The notes under the pieces: generated by a model | Databases searched by the model: none | Told to the model about the DNA's origin: nothing | The model's input: only the letters and a program-made list of their open reading frames with translations | Part shown: positions 1 through 23,872 of the stretch, piece after piece | How the letters are laid out: every line of letters begins with the position of its first letter | Numbering within the stretch: the stretch's first letter is position 1 | Position numbers and translations under genes: made by a program | From: Acanthochlamys bracteata | Lineage: Eukaryota > Streptophyta > Magnoliopsida > Pandanales > Velloziaceae | Assembly (NCBI GenBank): GCA_019914995.1 | Contig: CM034143.1 | Location: 1,800,501 to 1,864,500, forward strand | Direction: 5' to 3' | DNA: 64,000 nt

Positions 1-401
1 AACTGCTCAAATGTAGGACCACTATCATGCAAATTGCTTTATCCTTCTCTTTCATCAAAGACAGGTTGCTCAAAGCAATTCAATTTCCTTACTTTATTAT
101 GATGAATAGAGGCTCCTCTTAGGTGTACTCCTTCATAGTAACGGGTAAAAATCCTTCCTTATCAAAAGAGTCTTCACTCAAGTGACCCAATTAATGCTTA
201 GATTCTTTGTAAATAGGGGAGCAAATGTTAGATTGAAGAACAGATAACTTCCTATGTTCGACAACAAACTAAACACCATACATAAGATAAAGCAACAACA
301 TGCTTATGCGGTAAAAGAAATACATGTATTGCATCATTCAATATCATCCAACACTGTGAACAAGAAAAGAAAAAAGCATTGTAGAAACTGCAGAAACTTA
401 C

Positions 402-538
402 GGCATCCAAAGAGGGAACAACGTGACACAATGGCTCCAAAATGGATTCAAAATGTACTTTGCAACCAGCGATTTGTCCACACCACTATACTTGTACTTT
501 TGCAACGTAGCAATACCATGTTGACCAATGTACCCCAT
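402..538 (-). CDS. AAPT1: First coding exon of aminoalcoholphosphotransferase (partial gene)
   Basis: The minus strand reads MGYIGQHGIATLQKYKYSGV and goes on through ...KYILNPFWSHCVTLFPLWMP. This is the conserved N-terminus of plant choline/ethanolamine aminoalcoholphosphotransferases, which end the Kennedy pathway by moving phosphocholine or phosphoethanolamine from the CDP carrier to diacylglycerol in the ER membrane. The ATG lies directly after a 3' splice site (TTGCAG), so the 5' UTR is split by an intron. The exon closes at 402 with a GTAAGT donor in phase 2. The next exon expected in the family, beginning PPN(M/L)ITL, is not in bases 1-401, so the gene continues left of the window. The CDP-alcohol phosphotransferase signature is in the missing part. 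The name rests on family memory and this exon only; AAPT1 and AAPT2 cannot be told apart. Confidence 0.85.
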
Positions 539-1080
539 CTGCAATTATCCACAGGAAGTTTACAATACCTGTATTAGCATTCCCTAAGTAAGACTAGACA
601 TCAGAGATTTTAGCCAAAACCACAACTTAAAGCATTGCTTCTCAAATTCATCATCATGGTAACCGAACTCTTTATTAATAACTCGGATCCACTCAATCCC
701 GATAGAATAAACACCTATAAATCAAGTAGGATTTCTGAGAACTTAGTTCCAACTGCTACTCAAAATTTGTTCCAGTCGAGCCTAGTCATGATTCTTATGA
801 ATACCAGTCACTCTACTCCCTTTAGAACAAAATCAGAAATTAGAATAAGCTTTTTAGTATAATATCCAAGAATAAGCGTCTTATTAAATCAGAAAAAAAT
901 CCAAATTACCAAATTAAAAAAAAAGAACGGACCATATGATTATCACCAGTTACTTCCTTGAATCAAATTCAAATCCCTAAAATAAAAAAAAGAAACAAAA
1001 AGAAATAAGGATAAAGCAACAGATCTAACAACAGAAGTAAATAATCCATGAGAAATCGAGAGATAACATGAAATCCGTAC

Positions 1081-1262
1081 CGAAAACGAAGATCAAGGAG
1101 CCCTGGCAACGTTGATTGAAAGACCGCCAATGAAAGAAAGAGAGAAAGTAATTGGATCGAAGAAATGAAAGCCCAGGGAAAGCGTGCGTGAGTCGAACGC
1201 TGATTGAACACGCAGGGATCTTGAGAAACAAAAATACCCAAAAAAAGACAACGTTTAAAAAT
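1081..1262 (-). other. Probable 5' UTR exon and promoter-proximal region of the AAPT gene
   Basis: A GC-richer block within AT-rich DNA ends, on the minus strand, in TTTTCG|GTACGG. This could be the donor of an intron running from 1080 to 539 that joins the acceptor just before the AAPT start codon. It has no start codon feeding into the AAPT frame. The transcription start is not visible; the right limit is where the CT-rich minus-strand sequence gives way to AT-rich spacer. Confidence 0.45.
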
Positions 1263-2193
1263 AATTTGCAAAAATCCGGAACCCTTTTACAAAGTTAGCA
1301 AATACGGATCCCAGTTACTAAACCACGGGATATGTTTGGAAGTGCGCGAAGTTTTCTTTTTACATTTTAAATTATTTTTATAAATTTTAGTATAACAGAT
1401 AAATCATATATCGTAACATTTATATACATGCAAATTTATTACTTTTAGTTAAAAATAGATTTATTTTGCAGAAAATTCTTAAATAAATTCTTTTTTAGAA
1501 TTTTAAAATATTTTTTTTCTGAATAAGAAATCTTCCGAAACAAGATATTGAGGGCAATATATTGCACTAACTTATAATAGGAGATTAAATTGCAAAATAC
1601 GCATTGGTATTAGTGGCATTAAACAAAGTTGGCTTAACCATAAATGTGGTGGCACGGCATGCAAAGTTGGCGAATTTTCTTTTGTTTGCTTAACTAAAAG
1701 AATTGCAGTCAAGCTAGTGATGACTCACTTTGTAAAACATTATTGTGTTACTGAGAAATGGTTTTCTCTTCAAATTGATAAGAACTCCAACTCGATATAA
1801 AAAACATAAAGCAGATGTATCATGATAAGCGTACCGCCTCATGCAAAATATACCATTTTTTAACGTAGCTCATTCCCGAAACTAATCCTACCCATCAAAC
1901 TCCCGAGAATTCATGAGATTTGTATGCCGTAGCGTTTGTGAATACATTGATCAAAATTTTAGGCACAAGTTGCCCACATACAATAGGTGTGATATGGAAC
2001 ACTGCAATAACCTTCTAGAATCATCTTGATTCCCTCCACCTTTACTAACTGCCGATTGCAACCTTCCAAATTTTGCTTTAATTTATGGAGTTAAACATGA
2101 CCCCAACCAGCAACCTAGGTTAGAGAGAAAGCCTCTGCATACGTGGCTCAGAGCTTGTTGAGTCCGCAAAAATACTTTAACAAAGAAACCAAC
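1263..2193. other. Intergenic: AAPT upstream region and CDC48C 3' flank
   Basis: About 0.9 kb without a coding signal. Bases 1330-1560 are strongly AT-rich and may hold a decayed MITE, but I could not define its ends. Bases 1600-2190 should contain the 3' UTR and poly(A) site of the minus-strand CDC48C gene. Confidence 0.4.
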
Positions 2194-10212
<8,019 letters not shown>

Positions 10213-11239
10213 CGCCGCCGCAACAACTTCTGGTCGAGTTTATGGTACAAGTTTTCCGTGTGGTTGTTTTATCTGAGAGAAATAAGGTGTTAGTTTACGG
10301 CGGGTTTAGTTGCGCGGGTTTTGGACCTTGTGGTCCATGTAGCCTTGGCTATTGTTTAGTGAGATTCGCACCAGACCCGGTTCTCAAAGCGAGATTATTG
10401 TGCTTCCAATCATAATCACAAATTCGTCAATACATAATTCACGAATTATTAGCAAAATGTCAGAATGAATACTTCTTAAATTATAAAAATTATCGTTGAA
10501 TTTTACAAATTGTTTGTAAGTTAATTTCTTCAAATCTTTGAAAATTATCCTTCAATTTTATTATGATTTAAAAAAACTTAATAATCAAACTCAAAAATAT
10601 ATATACTACATATTTTTAAATAATAATTTATTCAAATATAAATAATTTGAATTTCCAAATATCAAATTGATAATGTCCTTTTAAATTTCTTATGTCATCA
10701 TCGGACACCGACCCCGGAACAGAAGATAAGAACCCGATCCATAAAACCGGATGCCAAAGAAAGTAAAATCATGATTCATTTGGTGAACCAAAAATTATCC
10801 GATCGAGCAAGTTTCGAAATAATCTGGATATATGGTTTAAAAAAAAAAAGAAACTTTTCAGGACAAGATTTGAATTTGGTCCTCTAATAAAGAAAAAAAA
10901 AACAAAAAGAATGTGGTCGTTAACACGATCACATACATTACGGCGTATTACTTTTGTTTAAAACTTTAAAATGAATTAATGAAATAAGTGTAAAAAATAA
11001 GTTATTTAATAAAAGTTAAAAATAATTTTAATTTTTATATTTAGTTTTAAAAAATTAGAAAATTTTTAATTATAAAAAATTAATTAAATTTTTTTTATAT
11101 TATAAATAAATTGAAAGTGAAGTGTTAGGCATATAGAGTTGTGAAAAGTCTACAGAACACGACCTGCATTTCTGATCAAATCTTCGTTCACTAGTCTTCG
11201 TCTCTACTTCTAATCTTGTCTTTCTTCTCCTGGGAAGCC
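10213..11239. promoter_or_regulatory. Divergent promoter region between CDC48C and cysteine synthase
   Basis: About 1 kb separates the two start codons, so both promoters must share it. The CDC48C side (10213-10420) is GC-richer and contains GGACCTTGTGGTCC, an imperfect palindrome at about 10322-10335. The middle (10440-11100) is AT-rich with no coding signal. On the cysteine synthase side TATAAATA at 11101-11108 fits a TATA box, which would give a leader of roughly 100 nt. Confidence 0.5.
11101..11108 (+). promoter_or_regulatory. Candidate TATA box of the cysteine synthase gene
   Basis: TATAAATA lies 132 bp before the first in-frame ATG, inside AT-rich DNA. Other TATA-like strings are near, so this is a best guess. 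Confidence 0.4.
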
Positions 11240-16298
<5,059 letters not shown>

Positions 16299-16711
16299 TG
16301 CCTAGAGCGCCTGTCCCAGCAAAAGTCTTTCCATTTTCTTCTTAGTTACTGTATATTGTTATTGTGAATCCTGATTAGAATAATAATGACCCAATAAATA
16401 AGATTTCAGCCTTTGATATGGTGTGTTCTTGCAGTCTTTCTTCCAGAAGCTGTGGCTTATTTACTTGTCACTGAAGCTGTTATTTCAATTGAGTAACTAT
16501 GTGCTTAATCTGGATTGTTTTGTTTGGTACATATATACCTTCATTAGAACATTGGTGAACATAAACTTTGTTGAAGACAAATTGAACTTCCCACCCTGAA
16601 GAGGGGGCTTGTTTACTAGAGCAGGAAAATGATCAGGACATCATGCTCTGGAGCAAAACAGAATTGGAAACATGATGACTGAGGCTTATGCTATGGAAAC
16701 TAACGTAATAA
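16299..16711. other. 3' flank of cysteine synthase gene
   Basis: Holds the 3' UTR and probable poly(A) signals (AATAATAATGACC and AATAAATAAG near 16380-16400). No further gene is visible before the copia fossil. Confidence 0.5.
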
Positions 16712-16716
16712 CATTT

Positions 16717-17308
16717 TGTTAGAAATTGTAAAGCCACTATATAAATTAGTGGTTTATTAGAATGCAATAAGTTAAATGTGTATTCATATTGGAATGTCAA
16801 AGATCAAGGAAGATAAACCATCACCCAAGAAGTTGGAAAGTCAACGGTCAAGGACTTTGAAATATTTCTTGGAAGATGGAAAGTCAAAAAACTTAAATAA
16901 GTAGTGGGGAGATGAATGACCAACCGTTTGGAAGTTCAATAGTCTTCTTAAGGCATTATATATATGAATGAGAGGCATTTGCTTGGGATAAGAAAAAAAA
17001 GAGAATAGAAAAGAGGCAATAAGAAAGGATAATTTTCACATCAAATGTGAGAGATAGAAAAAGCATTCTAGTGAGAGTTCTCACTTAAAGTGTAACACAA
17101 GAGTTTGTAATTGTTTTGGTTTAGTGATTTTCTTTAAGGCTAGTTTGCCTTCCCGTGGGGTTTTTTTCGTTTTTCCCCACATAAATTTCTTGTCTTTGTG
17201 GTTGTCTTGCTCTTGTCTCAATTTTCGTATTGCTTAAGCAAGATCCTTAAGTGTGTTTATATTTCCGCTGCGTCTATCGATAACCGAACACACTCGCTAT
17301 TTCCAACA
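16717..17308 (+). repeat. 5' LTR of the copia fossil
   Basis: 592 bp, beginning TGTTAGAAAT and ending TTTCCAACA. It pairs with 19912-20503. Confidence 0.93.
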
Positions 17309-19911
17309 AGTGGCATCAGAGCCATTGGTTTGTTGCGAGACAAGCAAGTACGGGATTGAGAAAAAAATACAAGACTATGGCAAGTAAGGTTGGAGGTGCG
17401 GATCCCTCGAATGTCCCTTACTTGTGTGGCGTACTGATGATGGTGAGGCTCTAGTGGGAGAGACAGTAATTGCTGCTTGTGACAAGTCGTTAACTTGCTG
17501 GAGTCAGTTCCATCAAACTTATGGCAAACGATGGAAGAGAATGCATCATCAGTAAGGTACGTTTTATTTTTCGTCTTACGAAAAATTTGTTATCTGTAGG
17601 ATAACTGGATGACCTGGACTGCAAAACTCGCGGTGGAGGCGAGATATTGAGGTCATCAAGGACAGGTTAGAAAAATTGGAGGTTAAAATGATCGACTCAA
17701 ATCTGTATAAGGTGCGTGGGGTGACACGGATGCAGTAGATGTTTGGGTTGCATCGGACAACATTGAGGACATCACGCGAGTGTGGCACCAGAAATTTGGG
17801 CACATCTCGGGACGTGATTTGAAGATCCTCAGTGATCGGAAGTTTCTAACGGAACTGTCCGAGGTAAAGTTGTCATTCTGCGATGAGTATGTCACCGGTG
17901 AGCAGCACTATGAAAGATTTGAAGATCATTTTCAGTTTAAAGACAAGCTCGACTTGTTTCACTCGGACTGAAACTTGTATGTTTCTAATCCGAAGAAAGT
18001 CGCATGTCTTTGAGGTATTCAAATTTTTTAAAACCCAGACGGAACTTGATTCAGCAGTAGGATCAATTCCGGAAGATGTCTATAATATGCTGAAGATGTT
18101 TGGGGTATTACCTATGGGGTCCCACTGCCCATACGGTTATCTTCAGCAGGGATGTCATCTTTGCGGAGGACCAATTTTAAAGAGTGACTGAAGGCGATGA
18201 TGTAAGGGAGGAGGAGGCATCACTCCCAGCGGTGATCACATCGTTACTGGAAGAGAATGATGGGAAAGACGATCCTAATCTGGAGCCTGGACCAGCTGAT
18301 GAGCACATGGAAGAGGATGGAGTTCCCAGGCCTACATCTCTTAGGCGTTTAACTCGCAAAAGAAACACACCTTAGAGGTAGGAGGACTATTTTATGAATT
18401 TATCTCAATCTGCATATTGCTTATTCACAGAAGAAAGAGAGTCATCTTCTCTCAAGGAAGCACTGGAGAATCCAGATGCGTTTCTGTAGATGGAAGCTAT
18501 GTAGGAAGAAATTGAGGCACTTCATAAAAATAGGATATGGGAGCTGGTCCCTCTGTCCCAAAGTCGTAAGGCTATTGGGAATAAATGAATCTACAAGATC
18601 AAGTGAGGCAGGAATGATCAAGTAGAACGGTATTGTGCTCGGCTGGTGGTGAGTGGCTACGCCCATATGGAAAGCATCGACTTTGATGAGATCTTCTCTC
18701 CAGTGGTACGTTTTAATGTGGTCTTAATGCTGTGTGCATCATCGGTTCTCCATTTTGGAACAGCTCAATGTCAAAACGATGCTTTGCACGGGGAGCTTGA
18801 AGATGAGAAAAATATGGTCCAGTCAGAAGGCTTTGCTATGAAGGCATGGAGGATCTGGTTTGTCGGTTGGTCAAATCTCTTTTTGAACTTAAGCAAGCAC
18901 TATGATGTTGCTATAAGAGATTTGATTTTTGTATCGGGAGTCTTGGATACAGTAAGCTGGTCTCAAACTCTTGTGTGTACATCAAGAGATTTAAGGGAAG
19001 TGAGTTTGTCATCTTGCTGCTGTATGTGGATGATATGCTTGTGGCAGATTCAAGTATGGTTCGCATCCAATAATTGAAGGCTCAAATGGCTAGTAAATTC
19101 GATACTAAGAACTTGGAGCCGACAAACAGAATCCTGGGGATGTAGATATGGCGAGATAGAGACAATAGAGAGATTCGGCTGTCTCAAACTAGTAATCTGA
19201 AGATGTTGAAACGGTTCAACATGTATGTTGGTAAGCTGATATCTACCCCACTCTCTATTAGTCTTAAACTATTCTCTTTGTTATCCCCTAGCCAAGAACA
19301 AGAGAGGATAGGGATGTCTCGGGTACCATATGCATCATCAGTGGGAAGCCTAATATATGTCATGATTTGCACTCAGCCTGACATTACAAATGCAGTGGGA
19401 GTGGTAAGTAGATTCATGGCATGTCTTGGCATTGAGCTTTGGAAGGCGGTAAAAAGGTCCTTGGTATGTGAAAGGAACCTTGAATGCTGCATTGTGTTAT
19501 AGAAGATCTGGATTTATTGTCAAAGAGTTTGTTAATATAATCTATGCAGGTGATTTGGATAGGAGGTTGTTTTCAGTGAGAGCATTGATATGCTCAAGAT
19601 TTCTACCAAAGGTAACCCTGCGGATGCCTTAACTGAGGCGGTAACTCTTGACATATTTTTTATATTATAGATCTCTGTATGCAATCACAATGGAGAACAG
19701 TATTGAAAGCCGAAAGGAATCACTTCAAGATAGCAATGAAACCGGAGGAAGATAGGCAACGATATGAGATAAATGGAAGTCAGCTAGCATGCGTGCTAGC
19801 CCTGCTTCTCTCAATCGTACCTATTTTCAGTGTCATCGAATTTTGACGCTTACGTATCGGTTTCTTGTTATTCTTGGATTGCAATTTACAAAGTGTCTTT
19901 AAGTGGGAGAT

Positions 19912-20503
19912 TGTTGAAAATTATAAAGCCACTATGTAAATTAATGGTTCATTAGAATGCAATAAGTTAAATATGTATTCATATTGGAATGCCAAAGATC
20001 AAGGAAGACGAACCATCACCCAAGAAGTTGGAAAGCCAACGGTCAAGGACTTTGAAACATCTCTTGGAAGATGGAAAGTCAAAGGACTTGAATAAGTAGT
20101 GGGGAGATGAATGGCCAACCGTTTGAAAGTTTAAGAGTCTTCTTAAGGCATTATATATATGAATGAGAGGCATTTGCTTGGGATAAGAAAAAAAAAATAA
20201 TAGAAAAAAGGCAATGAGAAAGGATCATTCTCACATCAAATGTGAGAGATAGAAAAAGCATTCTAGTGAGAGTTCCCACTTAAAGTGTAACACAAGAGTT
20301 TGTAATTGCTTTGGTTTAATGATTTTCTTTAAGGCTAGTTTGCCTTTCCGTGGGATTTTTTTCGTTTTTCCCCACGTAAATCTCTTGTCTTTGTGGTTGT
20401 CTTGCTCTTGTCTCAATTTTCGTATTGCTTAAGCAAGATCTTTAAGTGTGTTTATATTTCCGCTGCGTCTATCGATAACCGAACACACTCGCTATTTCCA
20501 ACG
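19912..20503 (+). repeat. 3' LTR of the copia fossil
   Basis: 592 bp, same length as the 5' LTR and about 94% identical by eye. It is followed by the target-site copy CATTT. Confidence 0.93.
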
Positions 20504-20508
20504 CATTT

Positions 20509-20951
20509 GACATCTGATAAATTTGTACGAGGCTTGCAAAATTGAAATAGAAACTAAGCTGGAATGGAAGTCAAGACAACAGGCAATCTCAATTCGTGGA
20601 TATGTTCATTAATATGAATTGAAAATAACACGTTACTAGTTGAGTTGCCCAACTTCGGTGTTCCAATTGCAGTAAATTGGAACATAATACAAGTCATAAA
20701 TCTGAAAGCTGAATGAAAATAAAAGTCACATTAACATAATATCATCAGAAAGATAGCAAAAAAGCTCCGTCAGTCTAAACAGTAACGAATTACAGAGACC
20801 AGTGGCCAACAGTAAAATGAAAATGGTGCTTCTTTATAACCAAAGAAAATCTATATGCCAATAGGAAAACTGTAATAATTGGGTTTTCTATCACTTCAAG
20901 AACAGAATCAGTATATGCTTGCCTCTTGACATATTCCAACAAATTTCCATA
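20509..20951. other. Spacer between copia fossil and bL31 gene
   Basis: About 440 bp with no coding signal. It should hold the 3' UTR of the minus-strand bL31 gene. Before the insertion it was continuous with the cysteine synthase 3' flank. Confidence 0.4.
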
Positions 20952-21152
20952 TCATTCATTTTCCTTATCCTTATGTGCATAACGTCGATTAAACTTGGCA
21001 ATCTGACCCAGGCTCTGAGCAAGCTGCCTTTTAGCTCTGAAATGATATACTTTGGCAACATTATGTATTTTTGTCATCATGACATTTATCAATCTTCCAC
21101 TCTGTGTCACATATAACACCCATTGCATTTGAGGGTGCAAGCCTTTCTTCAT
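20952..21152 (-). CDS. bL31-type ribosomal protein, probably mitochondrial
   Basis: The 66-aa product begins MKKGLHPQMQWVLYVTQSGR and ends ...RQLAQSLGQIAKFNRRY followed by a charged tail. The start (MKK-x-HP) and end (a Gly/Gln-rich turn, then KFNRRY) match bacterial bL31 (MKKDIHP... VDRFNKRF). The middle lacks the Cys pair of zinc-binding bL31, as in C-minus organellar forms. It would sit in the large subunit of an organellar ribosome at the intersubunit bridge. Start: the MKKG methionine at 21152 fits the family. An upstream in-frame GTG at 21173 is not needed, and the minus-strand GGAAG just before the ATG could be a splice acceptor, so 5' UTR exons further right are possible. It shares its strand with PUB4 but is a separate gene. 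Mitochondrial rather than plastid location is inferred. Confidence 0.72.
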   Translation of the reverse strand: MKKGLHPQMQWVLYVTQSGRLINVMMTKIHNVAKVYHFRAKRQLAQSLGQIAKFNRRYAHKDKENE

Positions 21153-21631
21153 TCTTCCAAATGTAAAGAGCAAAAGTCCATGAGAACAAATTCCATTAAG
21201 ATGCTCTTCAACAACAAACTGGGGTCGAGTCAGGATTAGCTTTAATGAGCAATCAATGAAGGAATTAGTAGAAAATAAGTTGAAACGGTTCTTTTATAGT
21301 TACAGAATTCTTAAACATAAATAGCAAATGTATCTCAAAATTCCTAGAGATAGATTCTAAGCAAAGAGAATTCCAACTTTCACCAGGGAAAATAGTCCCT
21401 GCTATCTCAAAATTAACGTATACATATCATGTATGTTGAAACTCATATCTTAAGGCATTTGTCATACAGCAGTGCTTAGGATACTACTGCTACAAGTAAC
21501 ATACAGTAATGACACAGTCTCCAAGGACTAAGGATTCAGTACAATGTACATGCTTAGATTTGTCAACTACATTTCTGTCTATGAAACAATTTAATAATCG
21601 TAAAATTTTTCAATAGCTCCCAAGTTGAACA

Positions 21632-21872
21632 TTCTAGATGCGTGTGCTTATAAAATAAAATTTTTCTAAAATGAAAAATATTTTTATTTTTTTTAAAAAT
21701 GAGTTCTATTTTTTTATTTTTAAAAAAATAATAAAAATATGTAATAAAAAGATCTCACTCCGTAAAATTTTTTTACACTTTTTAAATTTTTAAATAAATT
21801 TTTTATATATTTATAAAATATGTATTAAAAAATATAAAAAAATAAATAAATAAGCTGTGTTTGAAACGCTAT
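21632..21872 (+). mobile_element. MITE-like AT-rich element, family 1
   Basis: The core CTTATAAAATAAAATTTTT...AAAAATGAGTTCTATTTTTT...AATAAAAATATGTAATAAAAAGATCTCACT matches the other family-1 copies almost word for word. The ends have decayed, so the limits are approximate. Confidence 0.55.
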
Positions 21873-22154
21873 GCCAAATGCAGTCAGAGAAATTTCATAA
21901 AGTTTATTCTCTGTGATATTCCGCAACTGCAAATACAGAAAAACTCGTATCTATACCTACTGTAATTATTAAGTGCCAATTATGAGTGCCAGTTCACTAA
22001 AACCAGCAGCAAAACTCTTACCGTCTTAAGAACAAGAAATAGATATTCAAAAGTTCTTACCCAACTACGTACTAAAACTCACGGCATTGATTTTCTACCT
22101 ACACATATATGCATGCATACTTTCTCAAGCCAGCTACCTGTTACATGACCTCTC

Positions 22155-22386
22155 AAGGGACGTTTAGATAGTGCTATAAAATAGAATTTTTTTAAAATAA
22201 AATATATTTTTATTTTTTTTAAAATAAATTTTATTTTTTTATTTAAAAAAATAAAAATATATAATAAAAATATTTCATTATGCAAAATTTTTTATATTTT
22301 TTATATTTTTAAATAATTATAAAATATATATTAAAAAATTTAAATAAAAAAATTTAAAAAAACGTTTTGAAAAATGCAATCACAAT
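22155..22386 (+). mobile_element. MITE-like AT-rich element, family 1
   Basis: Begins GGGACGTTTAGATAGTGCTATAAAATAGAATTTTTT and continues with the family-1 core. The right end is unclear. It lies about 280 bp from the copy at 21632 in the same orientation. Confidence 0.55.
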
Positions 22387-23872
22387 ACGGTCCGGTTCCT
22401 ATACTCCAAGCATCTCCACTCACTCACTCACACTCTCTCTCTCTCCAAGATTGGAATTTATAAGGCCTGATTTCAGGAAATACACAACTGTATACCAACT
22501 AGAGCTTTGTGAGCAATTAACTTAACAAAATCGGAGATCTCAATAGAACAACGGGCAACGCTCTGTAACACTTCTAAATAGTGATTCTACTAAAATTTAG
22601 TTGCGTGAATTAAAAAAAAACCCGAAAAAGAAATACAATTAACATAATAAGCTGGAAAACAGAGAGCGAAACTCGGAATCCAACTTTAATTCAAATGCAA
22701 GCACGAAGTTAGTTACTTTTCATTCTTCTTCCAAAACTTGCAGCTTGGAGTTTTTAGGAAGAAGAAAGTTGTTTACGATCAAAGAAGAAGTACAAAAGAA
22801 AATCCACGATGATAGTTGGATGGATGAATTCCAAAAGAAAATAACACTGAACACCCAGTGAGATTACTGATGTGGGAAGAAATCATCCACGGAATAGTTG
22901 TCTGCAGTAACGACTAGTTGACAAACGGAGCGTAGGCAGAAATTAGGGAACTGAGTTTCCGAAAACAAATTATTTAAAAATAAATTTAAAAAATAAATTT
23001 ATTTTTTCTATTTATTTATTAAAATGTGAATTTGATACTAAGTTAGAAGCAAACTTTTTTAAAAAAAATTGAGTTAAAAGTGTTAATAAATGCACCCATG
23101 TTGGAAAATTATAGAAGACGAAGACTTGGTTCGTCTAAGGCACTCCAGAACAAGAATGAAATTCATGAAACTTCAAGGCAGATCTCGGTGAAGTTTCTCT
23201 TCCCTCCATCTCAACCAAAAAGAAAACTTCCCACCATTTGTTCCATTATTGTCTAATAAGTTCAGTGTAAATTAAAGACAGGTATTAAAGAGTCAATGCC
23301 TGAATACGCCTGTACGTATTGACAAAAGAAAAAATAATGCAATTTTCGTCAAGGTTCTTTGTCACTATAATACAGATCGCTCTACGAACAATATCGTTTA
23401 ACTTCAGCATCACTATGGAGCTGCAGATTTTGTAAAGCATGTACGACATAAAGGTTTACTTACGTTCAACAATCCATAGAAATGCCATAACATCTGACCA
23501 TCAAATAAACTTGCCAGGCTTCTGGCTCTACTCTAATCAACCTGTGTTCCAGGAATCAAATGCCTTTTGTTTGAGTTAAATGCCTCCAGAAAGTTGAGCA
23601 AGAGCTTTCATCAGCAAAATTATACTGGCCAAATACTGTAGGGAATGCTTATACAACATTCGGTTGGATGCATAAAACCTTTTCAATGAATGATATGCAC
23701 ATCAAGTTATTCTAATAAATATAACACACTGCAAGACTTTACGCTTTGAGCATGCTTTACACAAAACAAAATTACAAAGGTTGTGAACTCTTGCTTTAGA
23801 ACTTTAACAAATAACGGACAATAAGGTTAGAAAGCCGACGACCTGCTAGTCAAATGAAACCACTAGCTAACA

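Larger units (their letters stand above)
16717..20503 (+). mobile_element. Ty1/copia LTR retrotransposon fossil, two LTRs, broken
   Basis: A copia-family fossil of 3787 bp. The LTRs are at 16717-17308 and 19912-20503, both 592 bp, starting TGTT and flanked by the 5-bp target duplication CATTT (16712-16716, 20504-20508). The sequence after the 5' LTR (GTGGCATCAGAGCC) is the usual initiator-Met tRNA primer site. AAGTGGGAGA before the 3' LTR is the polypurine tract. Parts recognised inside, in order: GAG-pre-integrase, integrase remnants, reverse transcriptase, RNase H region. At 2.6 kb the interior is well short of a full copia element and the coding capacity is broken in many places. A hand count gives about 35 LTR differences (about 6%), mostly transitions. 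That is roughly 2-3 million years at a rice-like rate, more if the host mutates slowly. Confidence 0.93.
21153..23872. other. Spacer upstream of bL31 and downstream of PUB4
   Basis: No coding exon is visible. It contains two AT-rich family-1 MITEs (about 21632-21872 and 22155-22386), a CACT/CTCT-rich tract at 22420-22445, and probable 5' UTR/promoter sequence of bL31. Minus-strand donor-like sites (CTTAAGACG|GTAAGA near 22020 and TTGG|GTAAGA near 22060) hint at untranslated exons. The last several hundred bases before 23872 should be PUB4 3' UTR. Confidence 0.4.

Noticed and set aside
969-1271. 100-codon minus-strand ORF (MQIIFKRCLFL...)
   Set aside because: It overlaps the probable AAPT 5' UTR exon and its donor; hydrophobic low-complexity product, no family resemblance.
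11216-11239. N-terminal extension of cysteine synthase from base 11216 (MSFFSWEA...)
   Set aside because: It starts at TTG, not ATG; the first in-frame ATG is 11240.
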